DNA of 64,000 bases from DASUBV01 sp036501025. Its GTDB lineage: Bacteria; Actinomycetota; Actinomycetes; Streptosporangiales; Streptosporangiaceae. Position numbers and translations under genes: made by a program. The stretch covers positions 1-64,000 of the forward strand of contig DASYBB010000074.1 of NCBI GenBank assembly GCA_036501025.1, read 5' to 3'. Shown piece by piece: positions 52,583 to 61,773 of the stretch (its first letter is position 1; every line of letters starts with the position of its first letter). The notes beneath the pieces are model-generated. The model ran no database searches and was not told where the DNA came from. It worked only from the letters and a program-made list of their open reading frames with translations.

Positions 52583-54016
52583 CTACCAGCCGGCGGGCAG
52601 CGGCATTCCCTCGGTGTAGCCGGCCGCGCCCTGGATCCCGACCAGGGCGCGCTCGTGCAGCCCGTCCAGCGTGTCGGCGCCCGCGTACGCGCAGGCGCTG
52701 CGCAGCCCGGCGGTGATCTCGTCGATCAGGTCCTCCACGCCGGGCCGTTGCGGGTCGAGGTACATCCGGGAGGTCGAGATGCCCTCCTCGAACAGCTCCT
52801 TGCGGGCCCGGTCGAACGCCGAGTCGGCCGCCGACCGCAGCCGCACGGCCCGCGCCGAGGCCATGCCGAAGCTCTCCTTGAACAGCTTGCCGTCGGCGTC
52901 CCGGAACACGTCGCCGGGGGACTCGCAGGTGCCGGCGAACCACGAGCCGATCATGACGTTCGACGCGCCCGCGGCCAGGGCGAGGGCGACATCGCGCGGG
53001 TAGCGCACCCCGCCGTCGGCCCAGACGTGCGCGCCCAGGCGCCGCGCCTCGGCCGCGCACTCCAGCACCGCGCTGAACTGCGGCCGGCCGACCCCCGTCA
53101 TCATCCGGGTGGTGCACATCGCGCCCGGCCCGACGCCGACCTTGACGATGTCGGCCCCGGCCGCGACCAGGTCGGCCACGCCGTCCGCGGTGACCACGTT
53201 GCCCGCCACCACCGGCACCTGCGGCGCCAGCTCGCGCACCGCGCGCAGCGCCTGCAGCATCTTCTCCTGGTGCCCGTGCGCGGTGTCGACGACCAGCAGG
53301 TCGGTGCCCGCGTCGAGGAGCAGCTTGGCCTTGGCCGCCACGTCGCCGTTGATGCCGATCGCGGTGCCGATCCGCAGCCGGCCGCCGGCGTCGGCGGCGG
53401 GCTGGTAGAGGGTGGCGCGCAGCGCGCCGGTCCGGGTCAGGATGCCCACGCACCGGCCCGACGCGTCGACGACCGGCGCGAGGCGGTGCCGCCCGTCGTG
53501 CAGCAGCCCGAACGCCCGCTCCGGGTCTGTCCCGGCGGGCAGGGTCAGCGGCTCGGCCGACATCACGTGCCCGAGCTGGGTGAACCGGTCCACGTCGGTG
53601 CAGTCGGCCTCGGTCGCCACGCCCAGCGGCCGGCCATCGCCGTCCACCACGACCACGGCGCCGTGCGCCCGCTTGGGCAGCAGGCTCAGCGCGTGCCCCG
53701 TGGTGGCCTCCGGCCCGAGGGTGAGCGGCGTGTCGTGGACCAGGTCGCGGTCCTTGACCCAGGCGATGACCTCGGCCACCACGTCGGCCGGGATGTCCTG
53801 CGGCAGGATGGTGATCCCGCCGCGGCGGGCGACCGTCTCGGCCATCCGCCGCCCGGCCACCGCCGTCATGTTGGACACGATGACCGGGATCGTGGTCCCG
53901 CTGCCGTCGGCCGTGCCCAGGCTCACGTCGAGGCGGGACGCCACGGCTGACCGCCGCGGGGTCAGGAAGACGTCACTGTAGGTGAGATCGTGGGCTGGCT
54001 CGGTGAGGAATCGCAC
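52583..54016 (-). CDS. guaB1: GuaB1: IMP-dehydrogenase-family GMP reductase with CBS pair
   Basis: 477 aa. The IMPDH/GMPR barrel shows LTYSDVFLTPRRS, PVIVSNMTAVAG, GNVVTADGVADLVAAGADIVKVGVGPGAMCTTRMMTGVGRPQ (catalytic Cys) and HVWADGGVRYPRDVALALAAGASNVMIGSWFAGT. Two CBS domains (about residues 95-205) are inserted. Actinobacteria carry this paralogue beside true IMPDH (guaB2), and in mycobacteria GuaB1 works as a GMP reductase, so the role is purine salvage. A GTG start at 54016. The last codons DTLDGLHERALVGIQGAAGYTEGMPL fit the family. Confidence 0.9.
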   Translation of the reverse strand: MRFLTEPAHDLTYSDVFLTPRRSAVASRLDVSLGTADGSGTTIPVIVSNMTAVAGRRMAETVARRGGITILPQDIPADVVAEVIAWVKDRDLVHDTPLTLGPEATTGHALSLLPKRAHGAVVVVDGDGRPLGVATEADCTDVDRFTQLGHVMSAEPLTLPAGTDPERAFGLLHDGRHRLAPVVDASGRCVGILTRTGALRATLYQPAADAGGRLRIGTAIGINGDVAAKAKLLLDAGTDLLVVDTAHGHQEKMLQALRAVRELAPQVPVVAGNVVTADGVADLVAAGADIVKVGVGPGAMCTTRMMTGVGRPQFSAVLECAAEARRLGAHVWADGGVRYPRDVALALAAGASNVMIGSWFAGTCESPGDVFRDADGKLFKESFGMASARAVRLRSAADSAFDRARKELFEEGISTSRMYLDPQRPGVEDLIDEITAGLRSACAYAGADTLDGLHERALVGIQGAAGYTEGMPLPAGW

Positions 54017-54063
54017 GCCTTCGATTCTCCCCCGGGCGGCGGGCCGGTCGGACCGGGGCGCGG

Positions 54064-54888
54064 TCAGGCCAGGTGGAACGCCGCGTACATGATGGCGCTG
54101 AGCCGGTCCTCCATCTCGGCCCGGGGCAGCCGGACCTCGACGCTGAACAGGTAGTTCACCCGCTCCAGCATCATCAGGCAGGCCACCGCGGTGAGCTCGG
54201 CGTGCTCGCTGCGGGCGCCGCTGCCGTCGTTGGGCTGCGGGGCGCTGGGATCCGCCGCCGCGCCGGCCCCGGCGCCGGCGGTCATGCCCTGGGTGATGGC
54301 CTCGGCCAGCCGGAACAGCATCTGCAGCCCGTCGCCGTAGACCTCCTCGGCGACCACGTCGGCCTGGCTCAGGATGCGGATCACCGTCGCGTGGGCGGCG
54401 TAGACATCGCAGAACCGGTGCACCCAGCGCCGCAGCGCCGCCCGCCCCGACTCGTTCCGGGTCACCACGGGGAAGTCCTCGGTGATGACCTGCATGGCGT
54501 CCAGGGCGTCCCGCAGCAGCGTCTTGAACAGGTCGTCCTTGTTGGAGAAGTACAGGTAAAAGGTGCCGTGCGAGGTATTCGCCCGGCGCACCACGTCGTC
54601 GACGCGGACCGCCTGGAAGCCGCGCTCGTCGAACTCGACCAGGCCGGCCTCGAGCAGCTTGCGCACGGTCCGCTGGCCCTGGCGGCCGAGCGCCCGGCCC
54701 TGGGCCGGCTCGCCGCCGCCGAGCGACGGCGGCCGGGGCCGGCTCTCATCGGGCGCGGCGGGGGCCGGGCGCGGGGCCGCCGCCGGCTCGCTGCGCGGCT
54801 TGGCTGACGCCCCGGCGCGCGGACGGTCAACGGCGTCGCGCGGACCCGGCGGCCTGCCGGCCGGGACCTGGCTACCTCCCGTTGTCAT
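54064..54888 (-). CDS. TetR-family regulator
   Basis: 274 aa. About 65 disordered Pro/Ala/Arg residues precede the TetR HTH (TVRKLLEAGLVEFDERGFQAVRVDDVVRRANTSHGTFYLYFSNKDDLFKTLL). The effector domain has a Gly/Ala loop near residue 210 and ends in MEDRLSAIMYAAFHLA. The HTH and KDDLF context resemble regulators of lipid or efflux genes. It lies 9 bases downstream of the MFS gene on the same strand and is probably the repressor of that exporter, co-transcribed with it. Confidence 0.92.
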   Translation of the reverse strand: MTTGGSQVPAGRPPGPRDAVDRPRAGASAKPRSEPAAAPRPAPAAPDESRPRPPSLGGGEPAQGRALGRQGQRTVRKLLEAGLVEFDERGFQAVRVDDVVRRANTSHGTFYLYFSNKDDLFKTLLRDALDAMQVITEDFPVVTRNESGRAALRRWVHRFCDVYAAHATVIRILSQADVVAEEVYGDGLQMLFRLAEAITQGMTAGAGAGAAADPSAPQPNDGSGARSEHAELTAVACLMMLERVNYLFSVEVRLPRAEMEDRLSAIMYAAFHLA

Positions 54889-54897
54889 GGTGCGAGA

Positions 54898-56172
54898 CTA
54901 GCCGTCCGGCGCCGGTTGCGCGTTGATCGCATCACTCACTGCGAGTTTTTCACCATCTGGGGCGGCCGCGGCCCGGAGCCGGGACAGGCCCGCCAGGCAG
55001 CAGGCCAGGGCCAGGCCGCCCCAGCACGCCGCCAGGCGATAGCCCCACCGGGCGCCGCCCGCGTCGACGGCCTGCCCGGCGACGGCCGAGCCGACCGCGA
55101 TGCCGACCGAGGCGGCCGACGACACCCAGGCCATGCCCTCCGTGCGGCGGCCGGGCCGGGCCTGCTCCTCGACCAGGCTGAAGGCGGCGATCAGCGTGGG
55201 GGAGATGGTCAGGCCGGCGACGAAGATGACGGCCGCCAGCGCCGCCAGCCCCGGCATGATCCAGAACGTGGCCACCCCCGCCACGGTCAGTCCCAGCGTG
55301 ACCGCGAACCGGCGGTCCAGCGGTGCCCGCCAGGCGCGGGAGCCGTACCAGATGCCGCCGACGGCGCTGCCCAGGGCGTAGGTGCCGAGGATGAGCCCGG
55401 CCAGCGGCTTGTGGCCGTGCTGCTGGGCGAACGCCACCGTGCTCAGGTCGATCGTGGCGAACATGGCGCCGAGGAGCACGGTGACCGGCACCAGCGTCAC
55501 CAGGCCCGGCGCCGGGAGCCGCGCGCCGCGCCGCGCGCCGGGCCGGGCCGCCGGGACCGGGTGCGCGGCCGGCTCCGTGCCGACCTGGCGGGCCAGCGCG
55601 AGCGTGCCCAGGGCGCAGGCCGCCGCGGCCGTGACCACCCCGGCCGCGGGCCGCACCTCCGTGGCGAGCAGCGTGACCACGGCCGGGCCGACCACGAAGA
55701 CCAGCTCGTCGACGACCGACTCCAGCGCGTAGGCGGTGCCCAGGCCCGGCCCGCTGCCCAGCAGCGCGCTCCACCGGGCCCGGACCATCGAGCCGAGCGA
55801 CGGCATCGCTGCGCCCGCCAGCGCGCCGGTGGCCAGCACGGCCCAGTCCGGCGCCCGCAGCTCGGCGCAGGTCACGAACACGCCCGTGGCGATCGTGAAG
55901 ACCACGGCGGCCGGCCGCAGCACCCGGCCCTGACCGTAGCGGTCGGCCACCTTGGCCAGCTGCGGCGCGCAGACCGCATAGCTGACCGAGCCGGCCGCCG
56001 AGACCAGGCCGGCCAGCCCGTAGCGGCCGGTCAGCGCGGCCACGAGCAGCAGGCTGCCGAGGCTGAACATCGCCATCGGCATCCGCCCGATGGCCCCGGC
56101 GACGCAGAACCGCAGCGCACCGGGCGTGGCGAGCACGGCCCGGTAGGTACTCCCGGCCCGGATTTCGGTCAT
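54898..56172 (-). CDS. MFS transporter
   Basis: 424 aa, twelve predicted TM helices. GLAGLVSAAGSVSYAVCAPQLAKVADRYGQGRVLR is the MFS loop 2-3 signature (DRYGxxRVL), and ALESVVDELVFVVGPAVVTLLA and TEGMAWVSSAASVGIAVGSAVAGQAVD are typical of actinobacterial drug/metabolite exporters. The ATG at 56172, with GGGAGGCAGGGG before it, is the start; the open frame to 56235 is not transporter-like. It is divergent from the transglycosylase gene by 114 bases. Confidence 0.91.
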   Translation of the reverse strand: MTEIRAGSTYRAVLATPGALRFCVAGAIGRMPMAMFSLGSLLLVAALTGRYGLAGLVSAAGSVSYAVCAPQLAKVADRYGQGRVLRPAAVVFTIATGVFVTCAELRAPDWAVLATGALAGAAMPSLGSMVRARWSALLGSGPGLGTAYALESVVDELVFVVGPAVVTLLATEVRPAAGVVTAAAACALGTLALARQVGTEPAAHPVPAARPGARRGARLPAPGLVTLVPVTVLLGAMFATIDLSTVAFAQQHGHKPLAGLILGTYALGSAVGGIWYGSRAWRAPLDRRFAVTLGLTVAGVATFWIMPGLAALAAVIFVAGLTISPTLIAAFSLVEEQARPGRRTEGMAWVSSAASVGIAVGSAVAGQAVDAGGARWGYRLAACWGGLALACCLAGLSRLRAAAAPDGEKLAVSDAINAQPAPDG

Positions 56173-56286
56173 GTGGCCCCTGCCTCCCGCAAGGACGGTA
56201 CCTGGACCGCCGGAGGCAGTTGTTGACCAGGTCATCGACCTGGGCGGGTTGGACCGTGAACAAGCGCGGGTTACTGTGGACGAGCC

Positions 56287-57513
56287 ATGGGACGCCTCTC
56301 CCGGCGCTGCCGCGCCGCGCTCGCGCCCGGCCCCCGCCTACCCGGACCCGTCCGAGCCAGGTGCTGGCGCTCCGCCCTGGCCATCGCGAGCATCGTCGGG
56401 CTCGGCGCCCCGGCCCTGAGCGCGGCGGCCGCCCGCGCGTCCGCGTCGCCCTCGCCGTCAACGTCCCCGGCCGCCGCCCACGGGCCGGCCTTCGGCCGGA
56501 TCGTCCTGCCGGACCTGCTGATCGTCGCGCCGCGCGGGCTGAGCCGCCAGCAGGAGGCGCGGCTGGCGGCGATCCCCGGCGTGCGCAGCTCGATCAGCTT
56601 CGACGGCGCCCAGATCAAGGTCGGCGGGAAGTCAGCCAGCGCGATCGCGGTGAACCCGGCCACCTTCCGGTCCTGGGTCCCGGTCCGCACCGCGTCGGAT
56701 CAGGCGCTGTGGACCGCGCTGGACCACGGCCAGTTCATCGCCGCGAGCGCGGCCGGGAGCCGGCTCGGGCTGAAGCCGGGCACCGCCTACCCGGTGGCGG
56801 GCGCCCCCGGCGGGAAGCTCCGGTTCGGGTCGGCGGCGCGCCTGGCCCTGAACGGGGTGGACCTGCTCGTCAACCAGGCCCAGTCGGCCCGGCTCGGGCT
56901 GGTCCGCCAGGTGGCCGCGCTGATCAGCGCGCCGGGCGTGGCCATGCCCAAGCTGACCAAGGCGGTATCCGCCATCCTCGGGCCCAGCGGGCAGCTGGAG
57001 AGCCTGCGCAGCCAGCAGCTCGCGCCGGCCGGCGCGGCGGGCGGCACGGGGTCGCCGGGCGCCCCGTCCGGGTCGGCCGGGCCCGGCGCCGGCGCGGGCG
57101 GCGCGGGTACGGGCGCGTCCGGGCTGCCCACCACCTACCTGCAGCTGTTCCAGGAGTCCGCGGCCCGGTACTGCCCGGGCCTGTCCTGGACGGTGCTGGC
57201 CGCCATCGGCCAGATCGAGAGCGCCGACGGGACCAACGTCGGCCCGTCCAGCGCGGGCGCGCTCGGCCCCATGCAGTTCCTGCCGTCGACCTGGGCCATC
57301 TGGGGCATCGACGGCTTCGGCCAGGCCGGCCCGCCCAACGTGCTGAACCCCTATGACGCGGTGCCGTCCGCGGCGCGGCTGCTGTGCGCCGACGGGGCCG
57401 CGCGGGGCGGCGCGGCCCTGTCCGCCGCGATCTTCGACTACAACCACGCCGACTGGTACGTCCGCGAGGTGCTGCAGCTCGCGTCGGCCTACGCGGCGGA
57501 GTTCCCGCAGTAG
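56287..57513 (+). CDS. Exported lytic transglycosylase with novel N-terminal domain
   Basis: 408 aa. A signal peptide (Arg-rich n-region, SALAIASIVGLGAPALSAAAA) is followed by a domain of about 200 residues (LLIVAPRGLSRQQEARLAAIPGVRSSISF..KVGGKSASAIAVNPATF..GSRLGLKPGTAYPV) that resembles the periplasmic core of MacB/FtsX-type permeases. A Gly/Ala/Pro linker and a C-terminal SLT-type domain complete it: WTVLAAIGQIESADGTNVGPSSAGALGPMQFLPSTWAIWGIDG, with the catalytic Glu in QIES and AIFDYNHADWYVREVL. The C-terminal part should cleave peptidoglycan glycan strands. The N-terminal part is unassigned. Confidence 0.87.
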   Translation: MGRLSRRCRAALAPGPRLPGPVRARCWRSALAIASIVGLGAPALSAAAARASASPSPSTSPAAAHGPAFGRIVLPDLLIVAPRGLSRQQEARLAAIPGVRSSISFDGAQIKVGGKSASAIAVNPATFRSWVPVRTASDQALWTALDHGQFIAASAAGSRLGLKPGTAYPVAGAPGGKLRFGSAARLALNGVDLLVNQAQSARLGLVRQVAALISAPGVAMPKLTKAVSAILGPSGQLESLRSQQLAPAGAAGGTGSPGAPSGSAGPGAGAGGAGTGASGLPTTYLQLFQESAARYCPGLSWTVLAAIGQIESADGTNVGPSSAGALGPMQFLPSTWAIWGIDGFGQAGPPNVLNPYDAVPSAARLLCADGAARGGAALSAAIFDYNHADWYVREVLQLASAYAAEFPQ

Positions 57514-57541
57514 CGCCGCAGACACTGATTGGATGTGGGCT

Positions 57542-58636
57542 ATGGCGGCATATGACGCATTCCTGCTCGTTTCGTTCGGCGGCCCGGAAGGGCCTGCCGA
57601 CGTCATGCCCTTCCTGCGCAACGTGACCGCGGGCCGCAACGTGCCGGACAGCCGCCTGGAGCAGGTGGCCGAGCACTACTACGCCTTCGGCGGGGTCAGC
57701 CCGATCAACGGGCAGTGCCGTGACCTGCTGGCCGCCATCGAGAAGGACTTCGGGGCGGCCGGCATCGACCTGCCGGTCTACTGGGGCAACCGGAACTGGC
57801 CGCCCTACCTGGCCGACACGGTGGCGGCCATGGCGGCCGACGGCGTGCGCCGCGGCCTGGCCTTCGCCACGTCGGCCTACAGCTCGTACTCCAGCTGCCG
57901 GCAGTACCTGGACGACATCGAGCAGGCCCGGGCCGCGGCCGGGCCCGCCGCGCCGCGGATCGACAAGATCACGCCGTACTTCGGCCAGCCGGGCTTCGCC
58001 GACGCGTTCACGGCCGCCGCCGCAGCGGCGGTGGCGTCCCTGCCGGCGGCCGTCCGCGACGACGTCGACCTGGTCTTCACCGCCCACAGCATCCCCGCGG
58101 GCATGGCCGCCGCGAGCGGCCCGGACGGCGGCGCGTACCCCGCCCAGCTGGCGCAGGTGGCCGGGGTCGTTGCCGGGCGGCTGGGGACCCGGCGGCCGTG
58201 GCGGCTGGCCTACTCCAGCCGCAGCGGGCCGCCGTCGCAGCCGTGGCTGGTCCCGGACGTGAACGACTGCCTGGCCGAGCTGGCCGCGGCCGGATCGCGC
58301 GCCGTCGCGGTGGTCCCGATCGGATTCGTGTCCGATCACATGGAGGTCCGGTTCGACCTCGACGTGGAGGCGGCCGAAACGGCGCGGCGGCTCGGGCTGC
58401 CGTTCGCCCGCGCCCGGACGCCGGGGGTCAGCCCGCCGTTCGTGGCCATGGTCACCGACCTGGTCCGGCAGTGGCAGGCGAGCCCGCCGGCCGGGCCGCT
58501 GGGCGTCTCGTCCGCGGCCGGGCCGGGCGGGGCCGCGGCCGCGGGCGGCTTCTGCCGCCACGACGCCTGCTGTGCCCTGAGCCCCGCGCCGCCCGTGCCG
58601 GCTCCGCCCGCCGCCGCGCCGCGAGCCGCCGGGTGA
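57542..58636 (+). CDS. hemH: Ferrochelatase (coproporphyrin ferrochelatase)
   Basis: 364 aa. AFLLVSFGGPEGPADVMPFLRNVTAGR opens the family; YAFGGVSPIN, GNRNWPPYL, the metal-site His in FTAHSIPAGMA and IGFVSDHMEVRFDLD with its Glu follow. The C-terminal GGFCRHDACCAL carries the three closely spaced Cys that bind a [2Fe-2S] cluster in actinobacterial enzymes. Gram-positive members insert iron into coproporphyrin III, so cpfC is an equivalent name. The start is ATG 57542 or ATG 57533. The stop overlaps the inositol phosphatase GTG. Confidence 0.94.
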   Translation: MAAYDAFLLVSFGGPEGPADVMPFLRNVTAGRNVPDSRLEQVAEHYYAFGGVSPINGQCRDLLAAIEKDFGAAGIDLPVYWGNRNWPPYLADTVAAMAADGVRRGLAFATSAYSSYSSCRQYLDDIEQARAAAGPAAPRIDKITPYFGQPGFADAFTAAAAAAVASLPAAVRDDVDLVFTAHSIPAGMAAASGPDGGAYPAQLAQVAGVVAGRLGTRRPWRLAYSSRSGPPSQPWLVPDVNDCLAELAAAGSRAVAVVPIGFVSDHMEVRFDLDVEAAETARRLGLPFARARTPGVSPPFVAMVTDLVRQWQASPPAGPLGVSSAAGPGGAAAAGGFCRHDACCALSPAPPVPAPPAAAPRAAG

Positions 58637-59472
58637 GCGAGGTCCCGGCGCCGGAGCCCGCCGTCCTGGCCGAGCTGGGCGAGCTGGCCTGCGCCGTCGC
58701 GCTCGAGGCCGGCGAGCTGCTGCGGTCCCGGCACGGCCAGGTGCGGGTGGTGCAGACGAAGTCGAGCCCGACCGATGTCGTCACGCAGATGGACCGGGAC
58801 GCGGAGGACCTCATCCGCGACCGGATCCTGGCCGCGCGGCCGGGCGACGCGATCCTGGGCGAGGAGGGCGGCCAGCCGGGGCCGGTCGGCGCCGGCGGCG
58901 TCCGCTGGGTCGTGGACCCGCTGGACGGCACGGTGAACTACCTCTACGGGCTGCCGGACTGGTCGGTCAGCATCGCGGCCGAGCTCGACGGCACCGTGGT
59001 GGCCGGCGCGGTCAGCGTGCCGGAGCGGCAGACCCTGTTCAGCGCCCGGCTCGGCGGCGGCGCCTGGCAGCGCGCGGCCGGCGCGGCGCCGGCGGCGCTG
59101 TCCTGCAGGGCCGGGGTCGCGCTCGCCGACGCGCTGGTCGGCACCGGGTTCGGCTACTTCGCGGCCCGGCGCGCGGTGCAGGGCCGGGTCGTCGCGGCGG
59201 TGCTGCCGCGGGTGCGCGACATCCGCCGGGGCGGGTCGGCCGCGGTGGAGCTGTGCTCGGTGGCGGCCGGCCATCTCGACGCGTTCTACGAGCGCGGCCT
59301 GAACCCCTGGGATGTGGCCGCGGGCGGCCTGATCGCCCGGGAGGCGGGCGCCCGGGTGGGCGGCCTGCACGGCCGGCCGGCCGGCGACTCGATGACGATC
59401 GCGGCCGGGCCGCGCCTGTTCGGTCCGCTGCACGACCTGCTGGCCGGCCTGGACCCCGAGCGCGACGGCTAG
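58633..59472 (+). CDS. Inositol monophosphatase-family protein
   Basis: 279 aa. Metal-binding motifs: Asp in TDVVTQMDRDAE, GEEGG, DPLDGTVNYLYG and NPWDVAAGGLIAREAGA. Family members dephosphorylate inositol-1-phosphate, histidinol-phosphate or related sugars. The GTG at 58633 overlaps the hemH stop (GTGA), and this hemH-suhB-like pairing followed by DUF4193 nearby is a common actinobacterial arrangement. The exact substrate is open. Confidence 0.92.
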   Translation: MSEVPAPEPAVLAELGELACAVALEAGELLRSRHGQVRVVQTKSSPTDVVTQMDRDAEDLIRDRILAARPGDAILGEEGGQPGPVGAGGVRWVVDPLDGTVNYLYGLPDWSVSIAAELDGTVVAGAVSVPERQTLFSARLGGGAWQRAAGAAPAALSCRAGVALADALVGTGFGYFAARRAVQGRVVAAVLPRVRDIRRGGSAAVELCSVAAGHLDAFYERGLNPWDVAAGGLIAREAGARVGGLHGRPAGDSMTIAAGPRLFGPLHDLLAGLDPERDG

Positions 59473-59549
59473 CCCGCCCGGGCACCTGCCCGCCGGGCCG
59501 TCCGCACTGGCCCCGTACTGGCCCGCCCGTACTGGCCCGCCCGCGCCGG

Positions 59550-61070
59550 TCAGGCCCTGGCCAGGGTCCCGCTCGCGGGCGGGGCGCCCTTGCCGCGGAA
59601 GGTGAACGACATCCCGGTCCCGGTGCTGCTCAGCACCACCGGCCCGTTGCCGCACTTGTTCTGCCCGGTGATGATGCCCTGGCTGAGGGTCAGGGCGCCG
59701 CTGGCCGCGGTGGACTGCGGGGTCAGCTCGCCGGAGCAGACCGGGGTCCCGGAGCTGGAGTAGGCGATCGTGTCCGGGCCGGCCGAGCCCGCGACCAGGC
59801 TGATCGTGACGTCGAGGGTGGTGCCGGCGATGCCGAGCGTGACCTGGCCGCGCCAGTTGCCGACCAGCCCGGCCGGGATGGTCGGCCGGGGCGACGGCGC
59901 CGCGCTGTCGGTGGACGACACCGGGCTGGTCGAGTCGTCCGCCGGGCCGGCGGCCGGCGGAGGGCTGGGGGAGGAGCCCCCGGCCAGGTGGACGAGGAGG
60001 AAGGCGACGGCCGCGGTGAGGACCAGCGCGACGGCGATGGGCACCACGGGGAGCCGCCGGCCGGGCGCGCTGCCGCCCGGTCCGCGCCCGGTGCCGGCCC
60101 GGCCGGGGTCCGTGCGCTGGCCGGCCCGGCCGCCCGGGGCCCGGCTGCCGCGGCTGTCCGGGCCGCGGCTGTCCGGGCCGCGGCTGTCCGGGCCGCTGCT
60201 GTCCGGGCCGCGGCTGTCCGGGCCGGGGTGGCGGGCCGTCCGGCCGCCCGGAGCGGTGCGGGCCGTCGCGCGGGCCTGCTGCTGGGCGTCGCGCTCGGCC
60301 GCGGCCCGCTGCGCGGCCTCGGCCAGCTGGGCCGCCCGGCGCGAGCCCTCGGCCAGCGTCCCGGCCTCCGGAGCGCCCTCGCCAAGCAGGTCAAGGACCA
60401 CCACCCGCGCCTCGGGGCGGAAGCCGGGGTCGCCGGACAGGCAGTCGGCGACGACCTCGCGCAGCACCTCGGGCAGCACGTCGAGGTCGGCGAGCGTGGC
60501 GGGCGGCCGTCCCATCGAGGCGAAGACCATCGTCTGCGCCCAGGCCAGCATGTCCGCGGCCGGCGTGGCCGGCCCGTAGGGCGGGGTGATCCCGAACTCG
60601 ATCACGCGCGGGCCGTCCGGGGTGAGGATGACGTGCTCGGGCCCGAAGCTGCCGTGCACGAGCCCGGCCTGGTGCACCGCGGCCAGCCCGGTGGCACTGC
60701 CCATGGCCAGCGCGTCCAGCTCGAGCGCCCGGAACCGGCCGCTGTCGGCCACCGCCTCGAGCAGCGAGCGGCCGGGCATGTACTCGCTGACCAGGTAGGC
60801 GTAGTCCTCGTCCGCGCCGAAATCCATGATCCGGGCGGCGCAGAACGGCGGCACCCGCCGGGCCGAGCCGGCCTCGGCGGCGAACCGGTCCCGCGCCGCC
60901 GCATCGTGCGTCCAGGCCCCGCGCAGCAGCCGGATGGCGAGTTGAGTGCCGTCCGGCCCGGCCGCCAGGTAGAACGGCCCGGCGCCGGGCAGCCCCGAGA
61001 TGCGCCCGTCGAGGCGGTACCGCCCGATCCGGTCCGGATCTTCAGCTCGGAGCGGAGTGACTTTGGGCAC
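59550..61070 (-). CDS. Receptor-like pseudokinase
   Basis: 506 aa. A protein-kinase fold (residues 15-260) is followed by a coiled, Arg/Gln-rich stretch, five PDSRG-type repeats, one TM helix (VPIAVALVLTAAVAFLLVHLAG) and an extracellular beta-rich domain of about 120 residues with two Cys. The catalytic residues are lost: the VAIK Lys is Arg47, HRD is His139-Gly140-Ser141, the metal Asn is His146 and DFG is Glu158-Phe159-Gly160. It keeps the Glu66 helix-C position. It is therefore most likely a pseudokinase that signals by conformation or binding. The GTG at 61070, with GGGGGAG 7 bases upstream, is the start. Confidence 0.85.
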   Translation of the reverse strand: MPKVTPLRAEDPDRIGRYRLDGRISGLPGAGPFYLAAGPDGTQLAIRLLRGAWTHDAAARDRFAAEAGSARRVPPFCAARIMDFGADEDYAYLVSEYMPGRSLLEAVADSGRFRALELDALAMGSATGLAAVHQAGLVHGSFGPEHVILTPDGPRVIEFGITPPYGPATPAADMLAWAQTMVFASMGRPPATLADLDVLPEVLREVVADCLSGDPGFRPEARVVVLDLLGEGAPEAGTLAEGSRRAAQLAEAAQRAAAERDAQQQARATARTAPGGRTARHPGPDSRGPDSSGPDSRGPDSRGPDSRGSRAPGGRAGQRTDPGRAGTGRGPGGSAPGRRLPVVPIAVALVLTAAVAFLLVHLAGGSSPSPPPAAGPADDSTSPVSSTDSAAPSPRPTIPAGLVGNWRGQVTLGIAGTTLDVTISLVAGSAGPDTIAYSSSGTPVCSGELTPQSTAASGALTLSQGIITGQNKCGNGPVVLSSTGTGMSFTFRGKGAPPASGTLARA

Positions 61071-61410
61071 AGACCAGCTCCCCCGTGGTCTTCTTCGGTG
61101 GCACGATGGGTGGTTCGTACCATACGCACTTTGTGCTTCACAGTTGGGCGGATCGCCCGAATCGGCCCGGCCCGGCCCGGCGGGCCGCGCTGCGGGCTGC
61201 GTATTTACTGGCGACATAGTGGTTCGAAGGCCGGCGGGCGGGGCATTCCGGTGGGGCGCCCGGCCGCGACACGCCAGCGACGTCTCCGACCTGAGGTGTG
61301 CGGCGCGCCGGGACGTGGAAGAATTCCCCGCCGGAATCGGGCACAACCGAGGCTTCCCGAGCGTTACATCCGCGCGACGAGGTTAGTGAGATGGAGGGTT
61401 AGGGCCCACG
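61071..61410. other. Divergent region, pseudokinase / DUF4193 gene
   Basis: 340 bases, AT-richer near 61105-61140 and 61200-61220. It probably holds both promoters. The frame of the pseudokinase stays open through most of it, but the peptide is Arg/Pro low complexity. No structured RNA or operator was recognised. Confidence 0.4.
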
Positions 61411-61710
61411 ATGGCTACCGACTACGACAGCCCGAGGAAGACCGACGACGAGCTAACTGAGGACAGCCTGCAGGAGCTTCAGGCGCGCCGGATGGACAAG
61501 TCAGCCACGGTGATCGACCTCGACCCCGACGATGTCGCGGAGTCGCTGGAGCTTCCGGGGGCGGATCTGTCCAACGAGGAACTCTCATTTCGAGTCATTC
61601 CGCGCCAGGCAGACGAGTTCACCTGCTCAAGCTGTTTCCTCGTGCACCACAGGAGTCAGCTCGCCGAGACCCGCGGCAGCCAGCTTGTCTGCCGCGAGTG
61701 CGCTGCCTGA
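61411..61710 (+). CDS. DUF4193 family protein
   Basis: 99 aa. Acidic N-terminal half (DSPRKTDDELTEDSLQELQARRMDKSATVIDLDPDD), then LPGADLSNEELSFRVIPRQADEFTCSSCFLVHHRSQLAE and a closing VCRECAA. The two CxxC pairs (CSSC, CREC) form a probable zinc ribbon. The family is nearly universal and of this length in actinobacteria; its function is unknown, though the zinc ribbon and acidic tail recall RNA-polymerase-binding proteins. Confidence 0.93.
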   Translation: MATDYDSPRKTDDELTEDSLQELQARRMDKSATVIDLDPDDVAESLELPGADLSNEELSFRVIPRQADEFTCSSCFLVHHRSQLAETRGSQLVCRECAA

Positions 61711-61773
61711 CCGGGGGCGTGAGCACGACGTAACGGGGCAGTCCGCGGTCCCGCCCGGCCCGGTCGGCCGGGG

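Noticed and set aside
54950..56461. A 503-codon minus-strand frame overlapping the MFS gene
   Set aside because: Its sequence is Arg/Gly low complexity, the usual shadow in GC-rich DNA. The MFS frame has clear TM helices and motifs.
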